A stretch of 42,155 bases of DNA from NCBI GenBank assembly GCA_902792905.1, contig CADBBH010000016.1, positions 1 to 42,155 of the forward strand, in the 5' to 3' direction. The stretch's first letter is position 1. Each line of letters starts with the position of its first letter. Both the position numbers and the translations under genes were made by a program. Shown here in pieces: positions 24,059 through 31,837 of the stretch. The notes below the pieces were generated by a model. The model made no database searches, was not told the DNA's origin, and saw nothing but the letters and a program-made list of their open reading frames with translations. This DNA comes from Oscillospiraceae bacterium (GTDB taxonomy: Bacteria; Bacillota; Clostridia; Oscillospirales; Acutalibacteraceae).

Positions 24059-24283
24059 TTATTTGTTATCCTCAATATACTTTATGAGTTCATCAACGGT
24101 TGATATATTGATGATTTCGCTGTTCGGCAGGGAGATATTGAAAGTATCCTCAATCTCTACCGCCATATTTATCATATCGAGCGAGCTCATTCCGAGATCG
24201 CTTCTGAGCGATACTCCGCTTTTAACCTCGTCCGGGTCAATATCAATATAATTGCAGATTATTTCAGCTAACTGTTCAAGCAT
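24059..24283 (-). CDS. Free-standing acyl/peptidyl carrier protein
   Basis: A 74-residue carrier protein with the phosphopantetheine site in DLGMSSLDM (the second Ser of SS, Ser34 from this start). It follows the usual four-helix pattern of acidic helices and ends EIINISTVDELIKYIEDNK. ATG 24283 is preferred to ATG 24292 because the GAAAGG ribosome site is 9 nt upstream of it but touches the earlier one. It is the last gene of a three-gene operon with a condensation-type protein and an adenylating enzyme, so it likely carries their substrate and is not the fatty-acid synthase ACP. A probable Sfp-type transferase to activate it is encoded at 27385-27975. Confidence 0.87.
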   Translation of the reverse strand: MLEQLAEIICNYIDIDPDEVKSGVSLRSDLGMSSLDMINMAVEIEDTFNISLPNSEIINISTVDELIKYIEDNK

Positions 24284-24296
24284 TTCATTCATCCTT

Positions 24297-25676
24297 TCAG
24301 TCTATGTTATCGAGTATCTCTCTGAGTGTGATATCGGGATTCGAGCAGCCCATAACGAGCGCCTTGACGGTATTGTCCTGAAGGCGGTCGATATCCGCGG
24401 TTGAGATGGTATCCGTTCTGTGAAGATAGGCGAATCTCAGGCCGCCGGTGACGGAATCCTTCATAGTGTATGTATAAAGAGGCATGACGTAATGGCCGAT
24501 GCTGTAGCCGTGGAATTCATATTCCCAGCCGTTCATCGTGTCATTCTCAAGCGGGAACCATGAGAACATCATGGTCGTTGTGCCGTCTTTCATGCTGTAA
24601 TTGAAAAGCTCGCGCTCATTCTCAAGCCAGCGGATGAACGGGTAATTATTGTGTCTCATTATATCGCCCTGAAGGGTCTTGAGCTTGTTAACCGCCTGAG
24701 CGAAGGTGAGATCCTCGGGGAGGATGACTCTCCAGGGAAGGGCAGAGGCCATTGTGCCGCCGCAGCGCTTCTCGTTGACGGTCCTTCTTCTGTTGGAAAG
24801 AACGAGGAAATGAGTGTCGTCGTGTCTGTGGTTGATTTTGCCGACATGAAGACGCATACCGAGCTGAACAACGCATTCGCCGCTTATCTGGTTCTTCTCC
24901 ATATAGTCGAGAATCACCCTGCTGTCTTCAACGGAGAGAGTTCTCTTTTCGAGAACTGCGGTGTCGTGAATCGGGTCAAAGCTGCCGCAGGCGCGAAGGT
25001 CGGGCTTCTTTTTCTTTATTCTCGTCTTGTCAAGCGGCTCGGGGCCCATGACGCCGTTCCAGATGGGCTCGCCGTCCTTGAGGAAATAATTGACATAGAA
25101 GTCTTTATCCGCCTGAACTTTTTCCGCGTTGTTTATGTATTCGAGTTCCTTCTTGATTGCCGCTTCATAGCTGCCGAGAGGCTTCGGCATCTCGGTTCCG
25201 TTTTCGAGCGCCTCATAGACCTTGAGCAGATCGTCGAAGAAGATGAATACGGCGGGCGCGTCCATCGCGAGATGGATGACGTTGATGTAGATGCCGTTTC
25301 TGCCGTCTGCAGTGTTGAAGAAAAAGATGCGGTAGGTTTCGCCCTTGAAGCATTTTATCGGCTTCTGAGCGTCAGCGGTCAGGAATTCATCCTGCTCTTT
25401 ATCGCTCTTGAAATTCATTACGGGAATCTTGCCAATATCGACTTTCTCTTCAAAATACTGGGTGAATCCGCCCTTCTTTGAGAAGCGTAATCTCATGCAG
25501 TCGTTTCTCTCGATTTCCTTCTCGAGTGCCTTCTGCATGATGTCGAAGTTGATTTTTCTCTTAACCACTATCGAAGCGGGAATCTGTATTACCTGCTTAT
25601 GAAAGAAGGAATACTTCAGCATGAAATTAATCATTTCCTGCGCGGGGGTAAACGGGTAAATTGTCGGTTTGCTCAT
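24297..25676 (-). CDS. Condensation-domain-like acyltransferase
   Basis: 459 residues resembling stand-alone NRPS condensation domains and alcohol/amine acyltransferases of the CoA-dependent acyltransferase superfamily. An N-terminal TPAQEMINFML opening segment resembles the start of C domains. The active-site motif reads VIHLAMDA (His135, Asp139): the second His and the Asp of HHxxxDG are kept, the first His is Ile and the Gly is Ala. Later SNRRRTVNEKRCGGTMASALPWR resembles the C-terminal-half core of the fold. The overlap with the upstream ligase gene is 4 nt (ATGA). Predicted role: transfer of an acyl group from the carrier protein to an amine or alcohol. The acceptor is unknown. Confidence 0.68.
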   Translation of the reverse strand: MSKPTIYPFTPAQEMINFMLKYSFFHKQVIQIPASIVVKRKINFDIMQKALEKEIERNDCMRLRFSKKGGFTQYFEEKVDIGKIPVMNFKSDKEQDEFLTADAQKPIKCFKGETYRIFFFNTADGRNGIYINVIHLAMDAPAVFIFFDDLLKVYEALENGTEMPKPLGSYEAAIKKELEYINNAEKVQADKDFYVNYFLKDGEPIWNGVMGPEPLDKTRIKKKKPDLRACGSFDPIHDTAVLEKRTLSVEDSRVILDYMEKNQISGECVVQLGMRLHVGKINHRHDDTHFLVLSNRRRTVNEKRCGGTMASALPWRVILPEDLTFAQAVNKLKTLQGDIMRHNNYPFIRWLENERELFNYSMKDGTTTMMFSWFPLENDTMNGWEYEFHGYSIGHYVMPLYTYTMKDSVTGGLRFAYLHRTDTISTADIDRLQDNTVKALVMGCSNPDITLREILDNID

Positions 25677-27226
25677 TTTGATACCACTGTTTCCTTTCTG
25701 ATGAGTTTGCCGCTCGGGGTCTTCTCAAACGGAACGTCTCTCACGCGGAGCTCCGCTATTATATGGGACGCCTTCGCGGTCGAATTCATCATCTTGATTT
25801 TTTCCTTGATTATGCCTTCTATATCCGAAATACCGTTTATCGAGCAGTATTCTTTATTCGGGAAGACTTCGGCGACTATGCGGTCGTTCTCCGCATAAAT
25901 CTGAACTTCCTCAACCTCGTGAATCGGAGCGAATTTCTTCTCTATCGCTTCGGGAGAAACATTTTCGCCGCCGGAGAGAATTATCAGATTCTTGAGTCTG
26001 CCGGTTATGAAAAGCTGCCTGTCTTCGGTTACGTAACCGAGGTCGCCCGTTCTCAGCCAGCCGTCAACTGTGAACATCTTTTTGGTCTCCTCGGGCATTT
26101 TGTAATAGCCGAGCATAACTGACGGGGTTTTAACCTGAATTTCGCCCTTCTGGGTACGTACATCGCAGATGTCGATGACTCTGCCGACCGATTCAACCGA
26201 AACCGTCTCATCGGGAACCGAAATTCTGCAGCCCGCCTCGGTCATACCGTAGCCCTGCCTGAGATAAATGCCGAGCTCATCATAGCCCTCAACTATCTCG
26301 GGATTGAGATAGGCGCCGCCCGAAATCAGCCAGGTGATATTTCTGCCGAACACCTTTTCTTTTGCCTGCTCGGGGGTGAGGGGATTATTCTTCTTTGAGG
26401 TCAGCACCTTGATTCTGTTGAGGAGAGACTGCGCCATCATCGGAACGACGCGCATAACATTCGGCTCAAATCTCTTGAGGTTGGAACTGAGATCGCGCAG
26501 GTCCTTATTTATGCAGACCGTAACGCCGTCCTGCAGGTTGCGGATGCAGTCGCCCGAGAATGAGTAGATATGGTGCATCGGAAGAACCGAGAGGGCGACC
26601 CTGCCGTTGTCGAGGGCTTCGCAGTAATCGGTATACATGATGTTCGCGATGAGCGAATAGGTCGAGAGCATAACTCCCTTCCTCTTGCCGGTGGTTCCGC
26701 TGGTATAGATAATCAGGGCGCATTTATTTTTATCCACCCTGAAATCGGAGAGGGCGGCATATTTCGGATTATCGGTATATTTATCTATGATGCGGGCGAA
26801 TTCCACATCATCGCTGAAATTGATTGCCTTGTAGATTCGCGGCAGGGCGGTCATTATTTCCTGCGCCTCTGCGGTGAATTCATCCTCGTGCAGGATTATG
26901 TCTATATCGGCGCTGTCAAAAAGCTTGATGGCGTCCTTTGAGGAAATCTGCGGGTCAAAAGGAACGGCGACATTGCCGCTGAGAAGAATTCCGAAAAAGT
27001 ATATGATGAAATTATAGGTGGTCCTGCCCGCAATGGCGATATGCTTGTTGCAGACGGAATTGTGAATAAGCCATCTGCAGACAGCGAGAGAATCCTCCCT
27101 TACCTTTTCGTAGCTCTTTTCGATAACGGTATTGCCGTCGAAATACTTTATGAATATTTTATCGCCGAATTTTTCGGCGGAATTGTCAAGCAATTCCCTG
27201 AGATCCGGTACATAAAAATCTTTCAT
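25673..27226 (-). CDS. Class I adenylate-forming enzyme (acyl-CoA/acyl-carrier ligase type)
   Basis: Activates a carboxylic acid as acyl-AMP and transfers it to CoA or, more likely here, to the carrier protein at 24059-24283. Motifs: IIYTSGTTGKRKG (A3, near 172-184), RQGYGMTEAGCR (A5), GWLRTGDLGY (A7), GRLKNLIILSGGENVSPEAIE (split; A8) and PSGKLIRK with the catalytic Lys (A10). 517 residues. ATG 27226 is preferred to ATG 27238 because GAGGATT lies 7 nt upstream. The sequence is closer to fatty-acyl ligases than to amino-acid adenylation domains by eye, so a lipid tail is a reasonable guess. Upstream 27239-27373 is AT-rich with several TATAAT-like boxes but no clear -35. Confidence 0.87.
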   Translation of the reverse strand: MKDFYVPDLRELLDNSAEKFGDKIFIKYFDGNTVIEKSYEKVREDSLAVCRWLIHNSVCNKHIAIAGRTTYNFIIYFFGILLSGNVAVPFDPQISSKDAIKLFDSADIDIILHEDEFTAEAQEIMTALPRIYKAINFSDDVEFARIIDKYTDNPKYAALSDFRVDKNKCALIIYTSGTTGKRKGVMLSTYSLIANIMYTDYCEALDNGRVALSVLPMHHIYSFSGDCIRNLQDGVTVCINKDLRDLSSNLKRFEPNVMRVVPMMAQSLLNRIKVLTSKKNNPLTPEQAKEKVFGRNITWLISGGAYLNPEIVEGYDELGIYLRQGYGMTEAGCRISVPDETVSVESVGRVIDICDVRTQKGEIQVKTPSVMLGYYKMPEETKKMFTVDGWLRTGDLGYVTEDRQLFITGRLKNLIILSGGENVSPEAIEKKFAPIHEVEEVQIYAENDRIVAEVFPNKEYCSINGISDIEGIIKEKIKMMNSTAKASHIIAELRVRDVPFEKTPSGKLIRKETVVSK

Positions 27227-27240
27227 TTCAATCCTCATAC

Positions 27241-27266
27241 GGCGCGTTGGTTTCGTTTCGCGCGCC
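27241..27266. other. GGCGCG...CGCGCC inverted repeat upstream of the ligase gene
   Basis: A GC-rich inverted repeat (27241-27246 with 27261-27266, loop 14 nt) inside otherwise AT-rich DNA, 14 bp before the preferred ligase start. It would form a hairpin in the 5' untranslated region and could affect access to the ribosome site, or be an operator. No function is shown. Confidence 0.4.
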
Positions 27267-27373
27267 TCATATATAATATTGTAATTATATATTTATATAA
27301 ACAGACATTTTTACACTTTCGTATAGTTTTTCAGGCAAAATCAAAAGTTGCCCAAAGATTTAATTCAAAAAAA

Positions 27374-27412
27374 GCTTGCAGCCCTCACCCGTTACGGGTG
27401 CAGACTGCAAGC
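27374..27412 (-). terminator. Terminator overlapping the end of the PPTase gene
   Basis: Stem GCTTGCAG (27374-27381) with CTGCAAGC (27405-27412), with an inner CACCC/GGGTG stem, followed on the minus strand by seven T residues. The PPTase stop codon (27385-27387) lies inside the hairpin, so the last residues (LAVCTRNG) are coded by its upstream arm. Confidence 0.88.
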
Positions 27413-27975
27413 ACGTAATCATCCGTTATTTCGCTTTTGTATTCAAATCCGGGGATATCCGAAACGGGTTTTCCGCCCGATAAATCAAATGAGATTTCGT
27501 TGAGATTATTCCGGATTCCCTCGCCGGTGCATTTGAGATGCGCCTCCTTGAGAGTCCAGATTATCAGGAATTTTTCCGGGTCGCCGCCGATGTATTCAAG
27601 CTCGCTCCCGGTCGCAATCCGCTTCGATGCCGGAATGCTCTTTCTGCCTTTTTCTTCAATATCGATGCCGACCGGCTCATCGGAGACCGCGGCTGCGGCA
27701 AACCTGCCCGAGTGGGAATAATTTATGAAGCAGCCGCCGTTTTCAATATACGGCTTTCCGTGCGAATCCCGGCTTATTCTGACATCGCAGGGGGGAATAT
27801 TCAGATAATCTGAAACCGCCTGCCTCGTGAGATGGTCGGCGAGGATGCAGAGTTTCCGGTCGGCTTCCCTTATATACCGGTCGCATTTTCCGCGCCTTTC
27901 GGAGGACATTTCGAGATACATCTCATCAAAACGGGTATCCGTGTAATTTTCGATGCAGTCAACCTTGATAATCAT
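27385..27975 (-). CDS. Sfp-type 4'-phosphopantetheinyl transferase
   Basis: Transfers phosphopantetheine from CoA to a serine of a carrier protein. Diagnostic residues are GIDIE with Asp105 and Glu107 (Mg2+ ligands) and WTLKEAHLKCTGEG (140-153), the W-x2-KEA-x2-K motif; INYSHSG (84-90) is the conserved substrate segment. 196 residues. ATG 27975 overlaps the lipoprotein stop by 4 nt; a longer open frame upstream is a shadow. The nearest carrier-protein gene is two genes downstream past the terminator, so activation of that protein is the best guess. AcpS-type enzymes for fatty-acid synthesis are normally smaller. Confidence 0.92.
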   Translation of the reverse strand: MIIKVDCIENYTDTRFDEMYLEMSSERRGKCDRYIREADRKLCILADHLTRQAVSDYLNIPPCDVRISRDSHGKPYIENGGCFINYSHSGRFAAAAVSDEPVGIDIEEKGRKSIPASKRIATGSELEYIGGDPEKFLIIWTLKEAHLKCTGEGIRNNLNEISFDLSGGKPVSDIPGFEYKSEITDDYVLAVCTRNG

Positions 27976-28463
27976 TTGACAAATATCACCGCACGCACAT
28001 AGTTTTCGGTGCCGACCTGCCTGATGACAACCGCCTTCGCTCCGCTCACCGCGTATGTCGGCATATAAAACTGCCATCTCGCCGTGCCTTTTTCGTCGGA
28101 GGTGACATTTCCCGTACCGGGCACATCGAGCTTGTTAGCGCCGTCATTATAGAATTCGATTGAGAATTCCGCGTTTACCTCGCCCTTGACAGTAATTGAG
28201 CAAAGGTCGCCGGGCTTCGCGTCCTGCGAGAGCATTTCAACCTTGACGCCGTGTGAATCCTGATAGACTCTGTCGGCGCGGTGAGTGGTTGTGTCTCCGT
28301 TTTCCTGAGTCACGGTATTCGCGTAGTATTCAGCCGCCGCGGGGTCGGGAGTCCACTGCGCCGAAGTGGGTTCGTTATCCGTTTTCTTTTCGGTTTTACC
28401 GCACGCCGTAAAGGCGGCGCAAACTGCAAAAACAGCGAGAATGATGCATAATGCTTTTTTCAT
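27972..28463 (-). CDS. Predicted lipoprotein of unknown function
   Basis: 163 residues. A lipoprotein signal (MKKALCIILAVFAVCAAFTAC) with lipobox FTAC predicts attachment at Cys21 on the outer face of the membrane. A polar linker (about 25-60) leads to a beta-rich domain from about 65 to the end (VKVEMLSQDAKPGDLCSITV, then FYMPTYAVSGAKAVVIRQ), which could be an Ig-like or bacterial surface fold. I do not recognise a named family. It sits between birA and the PPTase gene with a 4-bp gap and a 4-nt overlap, so it is cotranscribed with them; no shared pathway is evident. Confidence 0.8.
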   Translation of the reverse strand: MKKALCIILAVFAVCAAFTACGKTEKKTDNEPTSAQWTPDPAAAEYYANTVTQENGDTTTHRADRVYQDSHGVKVEMLSQDAKPGDLCSITVKGEVNAEFSIEFYNDGANKLDVPGTGNVTSDEKGTARWQFYMPTYAVSGAKAVVIRQVGTENYVRAVIFVK

Positions 28464-28467
28464 ATGA

Positions 28468-29154
28468 TTACCTCATTATAATTGAAACTTCGCCCGATGA
28501 GAGCGATTTAACGCCCTCCGGCGTCTCGACTTCGAGATTGAAATTTTCATTTATATCAACGGCTTTTCCCGTAAGAATCCTGCCGTTTTCGGTGTATTCG
28601 ATTTCCTTCCCCGTAATCAGCGAGCGCTTTTTGTATTCTGCGAGAAGGGCGTCGCGGGAATAATCAGCGGGAGAATTCAGCAGGCAGAGAGCGATTTTTT
28701 CCGCAGTTTCAACCGGGTCGAGCGCCGCGCCGACCGAGCCCGCAAGGGGCAGCTCCCCGGGAAAATCACGGGTCGTCAGATTGATTCCGATTCCGGCCGC
28801 CGTCAGCATTCTGCCCTGCGATTCGAATCTTTCGCAGAGAATACCGCAAACCTTTCTGCCGCCGAGATAAATATCGTTGACCCATTTTATCTGCGGAGAT
28901 ATTTCTTCGCTTTCAAGCGCTTTGCAGACCGCAACCGCCGCGCGGGGAGTGACGAAATCAAAGTTCTCATCCGCCTCAAAAAGAAGAGTGAAATACAGGC
29001 CCGTACCTGCGGGCGAATAGAAGATTTTGCCCTGCCTGCCTCTGCCAGCCGTCTGCTCCCGCGCGATAATCAGAGAGGGGAGGGGGAGCGAGGGAGCGTG
29101 AGCGCGCGCATAGGTATTTGTTGAATCAACGGTATCAAGTCGAATGATATTCAT
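28468..29154 (-). CDS. birA: Biotin--protein ligase (monofunctional BirA)
   Basis: Makes biotinyl-AMP and attaches biotin to a lysine of carboxylase carrier domains. 228 residues, starting directly at the catalytic domain (LDTVDSTNTYA), so the DNA-binding repressor domain of E. coli-type BirA is absent. GRGRQGK (37-43) is the biotinyl-AMP loop, KWVNDI (90-95) and the catalytic Lys101 in GRKVCGIL follow. The C-terminal SH3-like part is short (ITGKEIEYTENGRILTGKAVD). Lies 39 bp after aroK in the same direction. The PxpC subunit in this window resembles biotin-dependent carboxyltransferases but is not itself biotinylated. Confidence 0.93.
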   Translation of the reverse strand: MNIIRLDTVDSTNTYARAHAPSLPLPSLIIAREQTAGRGRQGKIFYSPAGTGLYFTLLFEADENFDFVTPRAAVAVCKALESEEISPQIKWVNDIYLGGRKVCGILCERFESQGRMLTAAGIGINLTTRDFPGELPLAGSVGAALDPVETAEKIALCLLNSPADYSRDALLAEYKKRSLITGKEIEYTENGRILTGKAVDINENFNLEVETPEGVKSLSSGEVSIIMR

Positions 29155-29193
29155 AATGTGATTGGTTTTAACCTTTCAGAACTGATTGCGGCG

Positions 29194-29697
29194 TTACCTT
29201 GACCCGCCTGCGCCGCATATTTTCGCGACGGTTTCTTCGATGGTTGAATTATTGCAGTCGATGATGACGTCGGCGTATTTTTCATAGAGCGCTTCACGCT
29301 CGCTGAACATATCCTCTATTGTTTCGCCGTTTTTCAGCAGGATGCCGCGCGTTTTCATATTCTTGATTCTGTCGAGCATCTCCTTGAGGCCGATTTTAAG
29401 CCAGATGACTCTGCCGTTTTCCCTGAGATGATTCATTCCTCTTTCGGAATAGACGGCGCTGCCTCCCGTCGCGATTACGGTATTCTCAAATCCGGTTTCA
29501 AGCAGGGCATTTTCCTCTGCTGTTTCAAAATAATCGTTGCCGTCGGAATCGATTATTTCCTGCAACTTTCTGCCTTCCCTCGCCTGAATCACAAGGTCCG
29601 TATCGGCAAAATCCATACAGAGTGCCTTCGCGGCGAGCACTCCGCAGGTGCTCTTGCCGCTTCCCGGCATTCCGATAAGCACTATGTTGTTACCCAT
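29194..29697 (-). CDS. aroK: Shikimate kinase
   Basis: ATP-dependent phosphorylation of shikimate to shikimate-3-phosphate, step five of the chorismate pathway. P-loop GMPGSGKS (9-16), DTD (32-34) for Mg2+ and shikimate binding, and VIATGGSAVY carrying the GG shikimate site. 167 residues. ATG 29697 is chosen over an in-frame start 45 bp upstream, as GGGAGAGA precedes it and the family N-terminus begins NIVLIGMPGSGKS. First gene of the operon with birA, the lipoprotein and the PPTase, behind the promoter at 29731-29759. Confidence 0.92.
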   Translation of the reverse strand: MGNNIVLIGMPGSGKSTCGVLAAKALCMDFADTDLVIQAREGRKLQEIIDSDGNDYFETAEENALLETGFENTVIATGGSAVYSERGMNHLRENGRVIWLKIGLKEMLDRIKNMKTRGILLKNGETIEDMFSEREALYEKYADVIIDCNNSTIEETVAKICGAGGSR

Positions 29698-29730
29698 ATT
29701 TCTCTCCCGCCTTGTTTTTCTTTCCCCGAA

Positions 29731-29759
29731 ATTATATATCAAAAAAGCGAAGCAGTCAA
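29731..29759 (-). promoter_or_regulatory. Sigma-A promoter of the aroK operon
   Basis: On the minus strand TTGACT (29754-29759), 17-bp spacer, perfect TATAAT (29731-29736). About 34 bp ahead of the aroK start. It is divergent from the KtrB promoter at 29767-29795; the two -35 boxes are only 7 bp apart, so the promoters may influence each other. Confidence 0.87.
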
Positions 29760-29766
29760 CTTATCC

Positions 29767-29795
29767 TTGAAATATCATTTTATTATTGTTATAAT
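29767..29795 (+). promoter_or_regulatory. Sigma-A promoter of the ktrB operon
   Basis: TTGAAA (29767-29772), 17-bp spacer, perfect TATAAT (29790-29795), then GGAG at 29821-29824 before ATG 29831. All genes from ktrB to 36735 follow on the same strand with short gaps. Confidence 0.87.
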
Positions 29796-29830
29796 ATATT
29801 CTGAATAAATATCTTTAACAGGAGAACAAT

Positions 29831-31168
29831 ATGAGCGCTTTGGGTAAGCTGAGAAAAAAGCTCAGCGCCTTTCAGATAATTATAATCGGCTTTGCGGGAA
29901 TGATTCTTCTCGGCTCGCTTCTGCTGATGCTTCCGATATCCTCGAGAAGCGGAGTGGTAACGCCTTTCAGGGATACGATATTCACGGCGACCTCGGCTGT
30001 CTGCGTGACGGGGCTTGTTGTCAGGGATACGGCGACCTGGTGGTCTCCCTTCGGGCAGGCTGTCATTCTTACTCTTATTCAGATCGGCGGCCTCGGCATT
30101 GTAACTGTCGCCGCTTCGTTCGCTCTCATCGCGGGCAGAAAGATTTCGCTGCTTGAGCGCAACACAATGCAGAACGCCCTCTCGGCTTCAAGTGTCGGAG
30201 GCATAGTCAGGATGACGCGATTCATCGTCAGGGCCTCTCTCATCGTCGAAGGTCTCGGAGCGCTTCTGCTAATGACGGTGTTTGTCCCGAAATTCGGAGC
30301 CAAAGGCATATGGATGTCTGCGTTCCATTCCGTTTCCGCCTTCTGCAATGCGGGATTTGACATAATGGGCTCGGAAACGGGCGAATACTCTTCGCTGACT
30401 TCCTTCGCCGCAAATCCGCTCGTAGTAATCGTGATTTGTCTTCTGATTCTGACGGGCGGCATCGGATTTCTGACATGGGATGATATGGTCAATCATAAAT
30501 TCCGCATCAAAAGATACAGAATGCAGAGCAAGGTTGTGCTCAGCGTCTCGGCCGCTCTGATACTGATACCCGCAGTGCTGTTTTTCTTCTTCGATTTCGG
30601 AAATCTGCCGGCGGGCGAGAGAATTCTCAAGGCGCTCTTTCAGGCGGTAACGCCGAGGACGGCGGGTTTCAACACAGCCGACCTGACTCTTATGAACGGC
30701 GCGGGCAGAATGATGATAATTATTCTCATGGTTGTCGGCGGCTCTTCCGGCTCGACTGCCGGCGGTATGAAAACAAATACTCTCGGCGTGCTTATCGCAA
30801 ACGCGTGGTCGATAATCAGAAACAAGAAGAGCACCCACATATTCGGCAGACGGATTGAGGACTCGGTCGTCAGGAACGCGGCTCTGCTGCTCGGTTACTA
30901 TCTGACGCTCTCGATTGTCGGCACTCTGCTCATCAGCACTTTTGAAGGACTCCCGGTCGATACCTGTCTTTTTGAAACGGTATCGGCGCTCGCGACGGTC
31001 GGCCTGAGTCTCGGAATTACGCCCGGGCTCGGTCTCGCGTCGAGAATCGTCCTGATTATTCTTATGTTTATCGGCAGGGTAGGCGGTCTGACCGTTATTT
31101 CCGCGACCGTCTCACGCAGGAAGCCCAATGTATCGGAACTGCCGGTTGAAAAAATTACAGTAGGTTAA
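29831..31168 (+). CDS. ktrB: TrkH/KtrB-family potassium uptake channel subunit
   Basis: Membrane K+ transport subunit made of four pore-loop repeats. 445 residues, starting with a basic segment (LRKKLSAF) and TM1 (FQIIIIGFAGMILLGSLLLM, split). Pore-loop sequences include TATSAVCVTGLV (near 49-60), SVSAFCNAGFD (near 171-181) and TPRTAGFNTADL (near 274-285), and VGGSSGSTAGGMKTNT marks the flexible loop region. The following gene is the cytosolic RCK partner, giving a KtrAB system that imports K+ with Na+ dependence in studied Firmicutes. Ends at 31168, 12 bp before ktrA. Confidence 0.95.
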   Translation: MSALGKLRKKLSAFQIIIIGFAGMILLGSLLLMLPISSRSGVVTPFRDTIFTATSAVCVTGLVVRDTATWWSPFGQAVILTLIQIGGLGIVTVAASFALIAGRKISLLERNTMQNALSASSVGGIVRMTRFIVRASLIVEGLGALLLMTVFVPKFGAKGIWMSAFHSVSAFCNAGFDIMGSETGEYSSLTSFAANPLVVIVICLLILTGGIGFLTWDDMVNHKFRIKRYRMQSKVVLSVSAALILIPAVLFFFFDFGNLPAGERILKALFQAVTPRTAGFNTADLTLMNGAGRMMIIILMVVGGSSGSTAGGMKTNTLGVLIANAWSIIRNKKSTHIFGRRIEDSVVRNAALLLGYYLTLSIVGTLLISTFEGLPVDTCLFETVSALATVGLSLGITPGLGLASRIVLIILMFIGRVGGLTVISATVSRRKPNVSELPVEKITVG

Positions 31169-31180
31169 GGAGATTATATA

Positions 31181-31828
31181 ATGAAATCTGTTTTGCTCAT
31201 AGGTCTCGGAGTTTTCGGAACTCAGGTGGCGGAGGAACTCAACAAGCTCGGCCACGAAGTAATGGCTGTTGACAAGGATGAAAACAGGGTAAATGACGCG
31301 ATGCCGCTCGTTACCGACGCTCAGATAGGCGACAGCACCAGCGTCGCTTTCCTCAAAGAGCTCGGCGTGAACAATTATGATCTTTGCATTGTCGCTATCG
31401 GCAATGATTTCCAGTCTTCGCTGGAAACGGCAAGCAATCTCAGCGAGCTGGGAGCGAAATTCATCGTCGCGAGGGCCGACAGGGAGGTGCAGGCGAAGTT
31501 CCTGCTCAGAAACGGCGCAAACAAAGTGGTAAATCCCGAAAAGCAGGTCGCCAAATGGACCGCGGTGCGCTATACATCCGATCATATTCTCGATTATATT
31601 CCGCTCGATGACGACCACGCGATTTACGAGGTCGATATTCCTTCGGATTGGGTCGGCAAGACCGTCGGCGGAATCGATATCCGCAAAAAATACAATATTA
31701 ATATCATGGGAATAAAGCATGAAGGGAAGACCAATCTCACCGTCACTCCCGATACCGTTCTCGCTCAGGGCAGCACCATGCTCGTTCTCGGCGAATACAA
31801 GGACCTTCACAGGTGTTTCAGAATATAA
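31181..31828 (+). CDS. ktrA: KtrA/TrkA-family K+ uptake regulator (RCK protein)
   Basis: Peripheral ring-forming subunit that gates KtrB. RCK-N (about 1-130) has the nucleotide loop GLGVFG (8-13), the acidic end of the second strand (VDKDEN) and IVAIGNDFQSSL. RCK-C (about 140-215) is a small beta-rich domain, where c-di-AMP binds in studied KtrA proteins. 215 residues, standard size. ATG 31181 has AAGGAG upstream. The pair with ktrB is standard; c-di-AMP control is family knowledge, not shown here. Confidence 0.95.
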   Translation: MKSVLLIGLGVFGTQVAEELNKLGHEVMAVDKDENRVNDAMPLVTDAQIGDSTSVAFLKELGVNNYDLCIVAIGNDFQSSLETASNLSELGAKFIVARADREVQAKFLLRNGANKVVNPEKQVAKWTAVRYTSDHILDYIPLDDDHAIYEVDIPSDWVGKTVGGIDIRKKYNINIMGIKHEGKTNLTVTPDTVLAQGSTMLVLGEYKDLHRCFRI

Positions 31829-31837
31829 GTAATCTTT

